Virus record (IMG/VR): IMGVR_UViG_3300004460_001808
Location: 1 to 20,883 of that record
DNA: 20,883 nucleotides
Reading direction: 5' to 3' (one strand)
DNA from: a virus
Shown here: positions 7,182 through 13,827 of the stretch, one piece after another
Numbering within the stretch: the first letter of the stretch is position 1
How the letters are laid out: each line of letters opens with the position of its first letter
The notes under the pieces: generated by a model
Told to the model about the DNA's origin: nothing
The model's input: only the letters and a program-made list of their open reading frames with translations
Databases searched by the model: none
Program-made: the position numbers and the translations under genes

Positions 7182-7700
7182 TTAACCACTGATGTTGTTT
7201 ATATTATTTCTGTAAGTTTTTTTTCTGTATGTGTAAGGTTTGCGATTGCTGTTGCTGTAGTAGGCTGCCGTGCCTTGCCCTGCCGCTTTTTGTTCTGCTA
7301 TTAACGACGCCTGTTCAGATGTTATATCAAGATTGCCACCAGTGTTGATATAGCCGGCCATAATATAATCCTCGTATGGTGGTTTTTCATTACTTGAAAC
7401 TAAAATATCATCTTCATCAACCATGCGTATTTCTATATGTTCTTTACCATCCTGCTGTAATTCTATTGATCTAGTCCATCTTCCATGTGCAACCAAAATC
7501 CATTCTCCAACTTCAACGTCTTTTTGTGTTGGCCCAACGGCCCATACTTGGCACCATCTTGGGTGTACACCAAGATCTTTTCCATCATCATCAAGAATAA
7601 TTAGGCCACCTTTTGATTTAGTTTGACCAAAGTGCATGTCTGTGACTAAAATTCTATTCTTGATAGGCTTAATTGTTCCTTGTACTATGGTTTTAGGCAT
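7182..7700 (-). CDS. GroES-like co-chaperonin with C-terminal extension (gp31-type)
   Basis: 172 residues. The N-terminal 100 or so read as a GroES fold: IKPIKNRILV opening strand, a mobile-loop-like segment ending in GGLIILDDDG (31-40), VWAVGP (52-57) and VEVGEWILV (62-70), matching the GroES pattern of loop, 'GE(V)xAVGxG' and 'VKVGDxV'. Phage co-chaperonins such as T4 gp31 replace GroES on host GroEL to fold the capsid protein. The last 55 residues are a Gln/Asn/Ser/Tyr/Arg-rich tail (AAYYSNSNRKPYTYRKKTYR), absent from GroES and probably disordered. The start follows the upstream stop by one base. The assignment rests on motifs; a loss of chaperonin function cannot be excluded. Confidence 0.72.
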   Translation of the reverse strand: MPKTIVQGTIKPIKNRILVTDMHFGQTKSKGGLIILDDDGKDLGVHPRWCQVWAVGPTQKDVEVGEWILVAHGRWTRSIELQQDGKEHIEIRMVDEDDILVSSNEKPPYEDYIMAGYINTGGNLDITSEQASLIAEQKAAGQGTAAYYSNSNRKPYTYRKKTYRNNINNISG

Positions 7701-7701
7701 T

Positions 7702-7881
7702 TTATAATTCGTCCCTCTTTTTTACTATTTTTCCACCTTTGCCTAGCACATCGCCTCTAGCATTGGTTTTTACGTTGCCAACTGCAACTGTTTTTTCGTG
7801 TTTGGTTCTTAGTGCATCAAAATCTACAGGCTTGCCCTGTGCAGATAGATGTACTTTCTTCGGTGTCATTTTTCTTGCCAT
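7702..7881 (-). CDS. Conserved 59-aa basic phage protein
   Basis: A short gene of 59 residues, MARKMTPKKVHLSAQGKPVD to KIVKKRDEL, strongly basic and lacking hydrophobic segments. The middle TVAVGNVKTNARGDVLGKGG resembles a short protein that I recall from many marine T4-like phages, which has no known function. The GGAG SD (7888-7891) lies 6 bases before the ATG. The stop is one base from the next ATG (TAAAATG), so translation is probably coupled to the GroES-like gene. Its charge would suit nucleic-acid or scaffold binding, but nothing in the sequence shows this. Confidence 0.8.
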   Translation of the reverse strand: MARKMTPKKVHLSAQGKPVDFDALRTKHEKTVAVGNVKTNARGDVLGKGGKIVKKRDEL

Positions 7882-7886
7882 CTTTA

Positions 7887-8096
7887 TTACTCCTTAAAGT
7901 ATTTTTCTAACATTGCAATTTGGTCATCATACATTGCAACAATATTAAGTTCTTTTTCTATTGCTTCTAAAACGTCAGCGGAGTTCTCACTACTAACACC
8001 TACTGCATTTTGTAGATATATTTCCACATTCATCTTGTGTTTTGCAATGTGTCCTTTTGCATGTTCTATCATTGCACTTCTTATATGACTTCTCAT
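7887..8096 (-). CDS. Conserved 69-aa helical phage protein
   Basis: 69 residues, predicted almost all helical (EHAKGHIAKHKMNVEIYLQN, VLEAIEKELNIVAMYDDQI), with no membrane segment or signal. I recognise it only as a small protein recurring in marine T4-like phages; the function is unknown. It has a strong AAGGAG SD (8105-8110) inside the end of the DnaE-like gene and overlaps its stop as ATGA. It lies in the replication block that leads to gp44. Confidence 0.8.
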   Translation of the reverse strand: MRSHIRSAMIEHAKGHIAKHKMNVEIYLQNAVGVSSENSADVLEAIEKELNIVAMYDDQIAMLEKYFKE

Positions 8097-8623
8097 CTTA
8101 AAAACTCCTTGTAATTTAAATTGTATTTAATGGGGTCGATATGGTGTACCCCTATCAAATAGAGAACCAAACTTGAAACTGATGATCCTCTACCTACACC
8201 TGTAACAATGTCGTTTTCATTAACAACTTTTACCATGTAACACATGAATCTTAGTATATCCATCATGTCACGTTTAGCAAACTCGTGAAGTTCATCTTCA
8301 AGTATGGCTTGATATCTTGCATCTACTAATCCAAGTGTTTCTAATTTGTTTCTGCAGATGTAGTGTACGTCTAAATTTTTATATTCATCAGGCATTTGCC
8401 AATCGCTGGATAAAAGTTTATGATACTCAATAGGATCCATATCTGGCATACTCGGTGTTGTAAGTTTAGCAATATCAAAATGTTTGCAGTATTGTGAATG
8501 TTTCTTTATTTCTTCATCTTCATACACAAATGTTGTACCGATATCATAAGAGGGGTCTGCATACAAGTTGTTTAATACATCTTGTTGAGAAAGATACACC
8601 TGTCCATATTCGTCAACAGTCAT
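8093..8623 (-). CDS. Truncated DnaE-like protein (DNA polymerase III alpha fragment)
   Basis: 176 residues. The C-terminal third aligns by eye with bacterial DNA polymerase III alpha just before its active site: residues 106-141 (ILEDELHEFAKRDMMDILRF and on) match the helical lead-in, TGVGRGSSVSSLVLYLIGVH (141-160) matches 'VGPGRGSxAGSLVAYxLGIT', and HIDPIKYNLNYKEFLR (161-176) matches 'DIDPLxFxLLFERFLN'. The protein stops exactly there, before the PDFDID catalytic aspartates, so it cannot polymerise by itself. The following sequence does not continue the domain in another frame. The AAGGAGG SD (8630-8636) is strong and the gene is ATGA-coupled at both ends, so this looks like a stable gene, not debris. 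Similar short proteins occur in other marine T4-like phages, as I recall. The function is unknown; a binding role near gp44 is possible. Confidence 0.75.
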   Translation of the reverse strand: MTVDEYGQVYLSQQDVLNNLYADPSYDIGTTFVYEDEEIKKHSQYCKHFDIAKLTTPSMPDMDPIEYHKLLSSDWQMPDEYKNLDVHYICRNKLETLGLVDARYQAILEDELHEFAKRDMMDILRFMCYMVKVVNENDIVTGVGRGSSVSSLVLYLIGVHHIDPIKYNLNYKEFLR

Positions 8624-9189
8624 TGTAATCCTCCTTTAATAACTTGTAATTTTCTATCATCATTTATTGTAAAACCTATTTCGTCCCATGTCAAGTCATC
8701 TTTAAAAAAACTACAAAAACTTGGCAATTCAGTCTTCCACCATGGATTATCTATGTCCCGTTCGAGGTCTTGTAAAATTTCCCATTCTGGCGATTCTGTT
8801 CCTATGGTGTATCTTATATTTTCACCTTGCCAGGATTCAATCTCTAATGCTTCTACTTTTAAAAATTCTCCTCCTATAGAATTCAATTTAGAAAATATTT
8901 GCACGCCTACTAATTGATCATATGGATCGGAAACAAAATCAATAACATCGTTCCTGTAATGATTTAATTGTTGATAGGTTTTTTTATCGTGTTTGATAAA
9001 GATAGCATTTTGAAATACTTTGTTAAACAGATATTTGTATTTGTCATAGGTTAAATTTTGCACAGCAGGATTATCAGTCTGTGGCACAAAGACAATGTTT
9101 ACTTCATAATCGTTGGGCCAAAGTTTGTTATTAAGTAGAATTGTGTTTGTAAATCTTGTTTTCCAAGACATTCCGTCTTCAATCAACAT
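8620..9189 (-). CDS. Hypothetical phage protein (189 aa)
   Basis: I do not recognise this protein. It is soluble, rich in aromatic, Asn and Asp residues, with no signal or membrane helix. Readable segments are NDYEVNIVFVPQTDNPAVQN, KNAIFIKHDKKTY-like basic stretches and FCSFFKDDLTWDEIGF. The pattern suggests an alpha/beta globular fold. The first ATG (9189) overlaps the upstream gene by 11 bases; a second one at 9171 (MSWKTRF) follows GACGGA and may be the true start. Its stop is coupled by ATGA to the DnaE-like gene, so it belongs to the replication block. Confidence 0.75.
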   Translation of the reverse strand: MLIEDGMSWKTRFTNTILLNNKLWPNDYEVNIVFVPQTDNPAVQNLTYDKYKYLFNKVFQNAIFIKHDKKTYQQLNHYRNDVIDFVSDPYDQLVGVQIFSKLNSIGGEFLKVEALEIESWQGENIRYTIGTESPEWEILQDLERDIDNPWWKTELPSFCSFFKDDLTWDEIGFTINDDRKLQVIKGGLQ

Positions 9190-9418
9190 TTATTAATCCG
9201 TCTAATTCGGAATCGGTTTTAGACTGTTCTTTATTTGCTTTCTTTATTGCTCTTTCTGATTTTTCCAACTGCAAATTTTCATTCATGGCTATCAGTTGAT
9301 TGTACAATTCTAAATGATTCATTCTTCTTGCTTGATTAATTTTTATTGTAACATCATTTATCTTTGATTCCAACTCTGGATCAGACAGCCCTTTGGGGTC
9401 ATAAGTGGGATGAAACAT
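9179..9418 (-). CDS. Small charged helical protein (79 aa)
   Basis: 79 residues, mostly helical and charged (DPELESKINDVTIKINQARR, NENLQLEKSERAIKKANKEQ), ending in an acidic tail. It looks like a short coiled coil; no family was recognised. The ATG at 9418 lies 4 bases after the stop of the fibre-like gene, and its end overlaps the next gene by 11 bases. No SD or late box is visible, so translation probably depends on the upstream gene. Confidence 0.7.
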   Translation of the reverse strand: MFHPTYDPKGLSDPELESKINDVTIKINQARRMNHLELYNQLIAMNENLQLEKSERAIKKANKEQSKTDSELDGLINVD

Positions 9419-9422
9419 TTAA

Positions 9423-10004
9423 TTAGGATGGATATTCGAGCACTTGACTCATGAACTTTGTAGTTCCGCCATCAACTGAAAACACATCAAAAACAAAAAC
9501 GCCAACTCTTTCAGAGAAGTCTGCACTTACTGTTGACGAATCTGACAAAGAAACCAGTTCATTTGGTCTTTTAATACCAGTAAGGGTGACTGTGTGCGTG
9601 GATACGCCTTTTGTAAGTATTATTCGCATTGAAGCATATACATTTGTTGATGCATCATCTTCTAATGGAAAATTTGTAAATGTTAAAGTAGTATTACCAC
9701 TGGTTGTTAGTGTTGTAACATTACCATCTGCAAAACTACAAGCAACACTGCCTGAAACTGAACCTTTTGCTACAATTTTTTGTCCAAAATCTTTTAGTAC
9801 TAGTTGTGATTGGTCATTGCCATTAAAGTTAGTGTCAGCATTTGTTACCGCACTGTTAGTTTGGAGTGATGTAATCTCAGTTGCCGCAGTTGCTAATTGT
9901 GTGTTAATCTGTGTAAAATTGGTTCTAAAACCCTGTGAATCATTATCTTGTCCTGCGACAGGAAATGTTGCGTCTATTTGTGATGTTGATATATTACTTG
10001 CCAT
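9423..10004 (-). CDS. Virion fibre-like structural protein (193 aa)
   Basis: 193 residues, low in charge and rich in Thr, Ser, Asn and Val. The N-terminus FPVAGQDNDSQGFRTNFTQI (14-33) is typical of structural proteins in marine T4-like phages. It resembles the 'DGTGDPLRTAFDKINDNF' start of the repeat fibre at 16080-17819, which suggests a shared attachment segment. A helical heptad-like part follows (INTQLATAATEITSLQT, 33-49), then a beta-rich C-terminal domain. An AATAAATA late box ends 7 bases before the ATG, with no SD. It is probably part of the neck, whisker or tail fibres; the exact site is unknown. Confidence 0.75.
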   Translation of the reverse strand: MASNISTSQIDATFPVAGQDNDSQGFRTNFTQINTQLATAATEITSLQTNSAVTNADTNFNGNDQSQLVLKDFGQKIVAKGSVSGSVACSFADGNVTTLTTSGNTTLTFTNFPLEDDASTNVYASMRIILTKGVSTHTVTLTGIKRPNELVSLSDSSTVSADFSERVGVFVFDVFSVDGGTTKFMSQVLEYPS

Positions 10005-10011
10005 TGCGTTG

Positions 10012-10019
10012 TATTTATT
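10012..10019 (-). promoter_or_regulatory. T4-type late promoter box (AATAAATA)
   Basis: The minus strand reads AATAAATA, then CAACGCA and the ATG at 10004. The box overlaps the stop codon of the upstream He_PIG gene (10018-10020). It would start a near-leaderless late transcript for the 193-aa gene and the following block. Confidence 0.6.
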
Positions 10020-11496
10020 AAGTTGTTCTCAGTAGTTCACGCTGTTTTGATACATGTGTAATTCTATCTGTGATCGAACTTCTTTGCATCACTATTGCTT
10101 GTTCTTCAACATCTTTACGATCAAATGTTACCAATTCATTTGAGAAAGATGTTCCAGAGTCATCAAAAGTGGTTAGATATGATGTGCTAGAATCTGAATC
10201 AAACACAGTGGTAAGTGATTTACCAAACGTAGTCTTATTGAGTGTGATCACAATAGCAGTGCCTGTTATAGGTGCTGTGTTAAACTCTAATTGTAAACCA
10301 TTAAGACTTATATCTGCAGAAATATCGGCGGTAGATACAAATATATCTGTAGTATCTGCAGAGTCATTTGCCACAAAATCTGTAGTTGCCACACCACCCA
10401 ATGTGACAGACAACGAACTTGATCGATTTACATTGTAAGGAATAGAAAATATTTTGGTAGACCCGTCACCTGTATGTGTAGACACATAAGGCCCCTGATC
10501 AAATGCTGTTGCTAGGTATCGATCAATATACCATCTATCAATATTGCACGGTAATGATTGTATATTATATGTAGATTCATTTTTCAGTCTATACAAAGTT
10601 TTAGCACCTTCACCAGGTTTTAGATATCTAATTACTAAAGCAATCTTGTGTCCTAATACCAATCCATCGCTTTGTGGTGATTTCATCCACAGTGGCAAAT
10701 ATTCAAAATTTTCTATAGTAAGTCCTGCTTTAACTTCATCTTGCATTCTAGTAATTACGTTGAGATATAAATCGCTGATTTCTGAATTCGAAATAGGAAT
10801 GTTACTATCTGTTAAAATCTTTGATGTGCCTGCTGTTAGATCTACTGTGATAGAAGGAAGATTTACATCAGTAAGAGTAATTTTATTTGGGCCACCTGCT
10901 TTAGGATCAATTAGATCAACATATACAACTTCATATAACACAGTGCCATCAGGTGCTTTTGCTTCTGCTAGTTTGTATTCTCCCATATAGAGTGTTGTGT
11001 TGTAATTGTTGTTCACCAATAGTGCAGAAACGGTTGATAAGAAAGTCGCATGTACTCCAGCCAAGAATAAAAATTTTGGTCGATTTGTGTTAAAATTTGG
11101 ATCAGAAGGTCTAAACAGCGAAGTAGTAGGGAACAATGATCTGCTGTTTACAAAATTTTGATATGCTGTAAGTGTATTTTGATCAGTATGCAATTTGCCA
11201 TACATGTTAGCAATTTGATCAGTGGTTGGCACTTTGACTCTAATCGAATAATCCTGTGTGACTGTTATATTACCAAAAGAACCAGATGCTTCTACCTTGA
11301 ATGTAAAATTAGTTTCTGTGTTGACATCGCCACATATGCCAATTATCTCTCCATCTGCCTGAATTTTTAGCCCTGGAGGTAAACTTCCTGATTTATATGA
11401 GTAAGTCAATGTGGTGTTAGATATGCTACTCACTGCTCCAACTTTAAACAAAGATACTTTCCCTGGTGTTATAGATCCTAAACTAATTGTTGTCAT
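10018..11496 (-). CDS. Large virion structural protein with one N-terminal He_PIG Ig-like domain
   Basis: 492 residues. Residues 1-90 form a He_PIG-type Ig domain (SGSLPPGLKIQADGEIIGICG, 37-57). A central region (about 95-330; FLFLAGVHATFLSTVSALLV, YKLAEAKAPDGTVLYEVVYV) has no family that I know. Near 345-430 lies a beta domain (THTGDGSTKIFSIPYNVNRS) of the type common in phage fibres and baseplate proteins. The ATG overlaps the stop of the preceding gene as TAATG. That gene is built of the same kind of Ig repeats, so the two products probably act together on the virion. The function is inferred from composition and neighbours. Confidence 0.75.
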   Translation of the reverse strand: MTTISLGSITPGKVSLFKVGAVSSISNTTLTYSYKSGSLPPGLKIQADGEIIGICGDVNTETNFTFKVEASGSFGNITVTQDYSIRVKVPTTDQIANMYGKLHTDQNTLTAYQNFVNSRSLFPTTSLFRPSDPNFNTNRPKFLFLAGVHATFLSTVSALLVNNNYNTTLYMGEYKLAEAKAPDGTVLYEVVYVDLIDPKAGGPNKITLTDVNLPSITVDLTAGTSKILTDSNIPISNSEISDLYLNVITRMQDEVKAGLTIENFEYLPLWMKSPQSDGLVLGHKIALVIRYLKPGEGAKTLYRLKNESTYNIQSLPCNIDRWYIDRYLATAFDQGPYVSTHTGDGSTKIFSIPYNVNRSSSLSVTLGGVATTDFVANDSADTTDIFVSTADISADISLNGLQLEFNTAPITGTAIVITLNKTTFGKSLTTVFDSDSSTSYLTTFDDSGTSFSNELVTFDRKDVEEQAIVMQRSSITDRITHVSKQRELLRTT

Positions 11497-12611
11497 TATA
11501 AAACCAACTCTCTATCGACAGCATTCCATGTCACTGAACTAAATGCACTGCCTAATACCACAATGTTGAATTCGCGATCAACTGTTTGATCCACAAACAG
11601 TGGAGATGATTTAGTTACTCTCACAGTAAATGTAAACTTTGTTTCTGCAGGAGTAAAACTAGTCAATGAACCATACACTTCGCCAGTCGCAGTATCCAAA
11701 ATCATGCCTGTTGGCAATTCACTTACTGTGCTGTCTGCATTTTCAGTAAGCAGTTCATAAGTCAATGTAGTGGCACCCGCGGCTCCAAGAGCGTCGTCAG
11801 GATCGACTACATCAATGTTAACAATTTGATAATTTTCATGTGTAATTCTTGCTAGTTCGCCTGCTGGTTGTACAAAATGCATTGGTCTTACATCGCTTTC
11901 GTCTGCTGTAACCAATGTGTTGTCCGCAGAAGTTTGATCTGTATCTGTTTTTTTATTTGATGTACCTCGCACGTCTATAGTGAACACTCTATCTGAATGA
12001 CTTACGCCGTCTGACACCCTAACAGTAAATCCATACAGTCTATCAATTGAACCTGTACGCACTATATGATCAAAATAGTAAGTATCCCAGGCCTGAACAT
12101 CCCATCCTAAGTTAGTTGAATCAAAATTACTTTCCGCCACAGGCAAAATCAATCCTGATAATTTTCCTGATTTAGTATCCAGCGTGACATCTTCTGGCAA
12201 TTCACCTGATATAATTTTGTAAAATTTTATATCATTGTCTGCGTCTGACGCCTGCAGTTGATAATCAAAAAATTCACCATCTTGTATTATTCCTAAACTT
12301 CCTGCAGATGTTGACCATGTTGGAGCATCTGATCCTAGCACAAAAAGTTTAAATGTTCGATCCACACTGTTTACACCGTCAGTGACTCGGACAACAAATT
12401 GTTTTTCTGTGCGTCTTGCAACTTCGTCTGGCGTTCCACTAATTACTCCGTTGGTAGCAAGAGTAAGTCCATCAGGTAATGCACCTGCTACAACAGTATA
12501 TGTCAGTGTGTCGTTGTCAGAATCTGTGGCTGATAGTGTTAAAGAGTATGCAACTCCTTCGTCTATTTCAGCAATAGTTCCAGCCGCTGTTATCCAGATA
12601 GGTATAGCCAT
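11496..12611 (-). CDS. Virion protein of three He_PIG/cadherin-like Ig repeats
   Basis: 371 residues made of three Ig-like repeats: about 5-93 (GALPDGLTLATNGVISGTPD, VRVTDGVNSVDRTFKLFVLG), about 94-214 (GELPEDVTLDTKSGKLSG, VRVSDGVSHSDRVFTIDVRG) and about 240-360 (ELPTGMILDTATGEVYGSL, DREFNIVVLG). Each shows the He_PIG pattern 'LPxGLxLDxxTGxISGxP'. There is no signal peptide, which fits a virion part and not a secreted one. Such repeats often serve as surface binding modules in phages. An AATAAATA box ends 6 bases before the ATG and there is no SD. It is coupled by TAATG to the next He_PIG gene. Confidence 0.82.
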   Translation of the reverse strand: MAIPIWITAAGTIAEIDEGVAYSLTLSATDSDNDTLTYTVVAGALPDGLTLATNGVISGTPDEVARRTEKQFVVRVTDGVNSVDRTFKLFVLGSDAPTWSTSAGSLGIIQDGEFFDYQLQASDADNDIKFYKIISGELPEDVTLDTKSGKLSGLILPVAESNFDSTNLGWDVQAWDTYYFDHIVRTGSIDRLYGFTVRVSDGVSHSDRVFTIDVRGTSNKKTDTDQTSADNTLVTADESDVRPMHFVQPAGELARITHENYQIVNIDVVDPDDALGAAGATTLTYELLTENADSTVSELPTGMILDTATGEVYGSLTSFTPAETKFTFTVRVTKSSPLFVDQTVDREFNIVVLGSAFSSVTWNAVDRELVL

Positions 12612-12617
12612 TTACAA

Positions 12618-12625
12618 TATTTATT
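12618..12625 (-). promoter_or_regulatory. T4-type late promoter box (AATAAATA)
   Basis: The minus strand reads AATAAATA, then TTGTAA and the ATG at 12611. It lies in the 24-base gap before the He_PIG gene pair and would start their late transcript at or next to the ATG. Confidence 0.65.
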
Positions 12626-12635
12626 GGTATGGGTT

Positions 12636-13034
12636 TTATTCAGAAGTGTCAGATTTTTTGCGTACGCCAGCACATTTCTCACGCACTGTGGCAAATTCTT
12701 CGCCTAATTCTAACTCTTTGTATTTGCCACACATTTTAAGCATTTCAAGTTCCTGTTTCAGTCTTTCATTCTGCAACATGATATCCTTATATTCTTTGGT
12801 GCAAGTACCGCCAAAACTGTAACTGTAACGCAATCCTATCCTGCCGCTATCGCCTCTACTGTTATTACTACTTGAATTATCATACAGTTGTTCCTGCAGA
12901 TTATATTCCATGTAAGGCTCTAACCTATGATTATTACAATGATTGCCACCATTTAAATAATCGTTTTGTGCTTGGGCAGGCTTGATAATCCATGCTACAA
13001 GGACAATTGCTAATATGATTATGCCTCTGCCCAT
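12636..13034 (-). CDS. Exported Cys-containing protein with signal peptide (132 aa)
   Basis: A Sec signal peptide is clear: MGRG, a hydrophobic core IIILAIVLVAWII, then PAQA with likely cleavage before QN at about residue 23. The mature protein has an Asn/Ser-rich part, a short beta-like stretch GRIGLRYSYSFGGTC (65-79), a helical coiled-coil-like segment (KDIMLQNERLKQELEMLK) and a charged tail. It has four Cys residues in the mature part, which could form disulphides in the periplasm. No known family was recognised. It follows the coiled-coil membrane gene by 3 bases. Exported proteins are unusual among virion genes; a periplasmic or envelope role in the infected cell, or a late envelope change, is possible. 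Confidence 0.75.
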   Translation of the reverse strand: MGRGIIILAIVLVAWIIKPAQAQNDYLNGGNHCNNHRLEPYMEYNLQEQLYDNSSSNNSRGDSGRIGLRYSYSFGGTCTKEYKDIMLQNERLKQELEMLKMCGKYKELELGEEFATVREKCAGVRKKSDTSE

Positions 13035-13037
13035 GTA

Positions 13038-13484
13038 TTAGTACCCACCGGCTTTGATATCTTTGATGTCATATTCCACCTGTCTGATTGAATCCTGTAA
13101 TTTGTAGTAACTATCTTCCAATGCTCTTAATTCTTTTTCTGAAGCACCATCATCTGCAAGTTTATAATAACTGTTATTCAATGCCTTTAATTCTGCTTCT
13201 AATGAACTGATTCTTGTGACAAGACTAACTGTTTCTCTCATCATTTCTTCTCTGGCTTCTTGATACATGATAGTTAATGTTGCATCTTTTGATGAGAATT
13301 TATCATCAAGGTTATTAATATCTTTGAACACAGCCATTTCAATTGTGTTTTCCATTTCACTGATTGCAATGCTATGATTTTCGATGGTTTGATTCAATTT
13401 TGAAACCACTGTCACTCCAGTGTATAAAGAACCTATTACTGCCAGTCCGATCGGAACCCATGTGATCACTTGTGTAATTTTCAT
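13038..13484 (-). CDS. Membrane-anchored coiled-coil protein (148 aa)
   Basis: One N-terminal transmembrane helix at about 8-29 (TWVPIGLAVIGSLYTGVTVV) is followed by a long coiled coil (about 30-142). An internal repeat is visible: ALNNSYYKLADD (104-115) and ALEDSYYKLQDS (121-132). Most of the protein would lie in the periplasm or cytoplasm; the topology is not clear from the sequence. It resembles an i-spanin in outline, but it is far from the endolysin and next to an exported protein. A TTTAAATA box ends 7 bases before the ATG. The function is unknown; the pair with the exported gene may form an envelope complex. Confidence 0.75.
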   Translation of the reverse strand: MKITQVITWVPIGLAVIGSLYTGVTVVSKLNQTIENHSIAISEMENTIEMAVFKDINNLDDKFSSKDATLTIMYQEAREEMMRETVSLVTRISSLEAELKALNNSYYKLADDGASEKELRALEDSYYKLQDSIRQVEYDIKDIKAGGY

Positions 13485-13491
13485 ATACAGA

Positions 13492-13499
13492 TATTTAAA
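13492..13499 (-). promoter_or_regulatory. Late-promoter-like box (TTTAAATA)
   Basis: The minus strand reads TTTAAATA, 7 of 8 bases of the late consensus, followed by TCTGTAT and the ATG at 13484. It is in the 42-base gap between two minus-strand genes, at the same spacing as the better boxes. Confidence 0.5.
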
Positions 13500-13526
13500 G
13501 TCGGTACTTAATTAAAATAGTGGTGT

Positions 13527-13808
13527 TTAATAGGAAGTCTTTTTGCCACCCACTGTGAGAGCGCGGTTGGTAATTTTTGACACATTGCCTTTTTCAGTCT
13601 CAACACGAAACTCGCTAGGCAGTAGTGTGCCTGCTTCTTTCGGCACAAGAGTCAGCACTTCAACTGTGTTGCCTATGGATATTTTGTATCGCTTGGTGGC
13701 TCTTTGAGATATAATTCTAGCAGACGGATCAGTTTTTTCTTCACCTGTGCTCAGTCTGAACGATGCAATAGTGATATCAGTAAAATATTTTTTGTTGAGT
13801 CGACCCAT
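13527..13808 (-). CDS. Conserved small phage protein (93 aa)
   Basis: 93 residues starting MGRLNKKYFTDITIASFRLS, basic and beta-rich, with no signal or membrane segment. The opening MGRLNxKYFTDITI and the ending TNRALTVGGKKTSY resemble short proteins that I recall near structural genes of marine T4-like phages. The role is unknown; a virion component is likely from context. It begins 19 bases after the stop of the sugar-dehydrogenase gene. No SD or late box is seen. Confidence 0.75.
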   Translation of the reverse strand: MGRLNKKYFTDITIASFRLSTGEEKTDPSARIISQRATKRYKISIGNTVEVLTLVPKEAGTLLPSEFRVETEKGNVSKITNRALTVGGKKTSY

Positions 13809-13827
13809 GTGGTGAGTTCAACATGTG

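Noticed and set aside
7887-8096. The 69-aa gene as a frameshifted continuation of the DnaE-like protein
   Set aside because: It has its own strong SD and a different frame and shows no PDFDID or other polymerase motif.
9451-10035. A 194-aa plus-strand open frame opposite the 193-aa fibre-like gene
   Set aside because: It mirrors a well-supported minus-strand structural gene, has a composition typical of an antisense frame, and has no promoter or SD of its own.
13038-13484. The coiled-coil membrane protein as a second i-spanin
   Set aside because: The outline fits, but it is far from the endolysin, and its neighbour has an ordinary signal peptide, not a lipoprotein signal. Kept as unknown.
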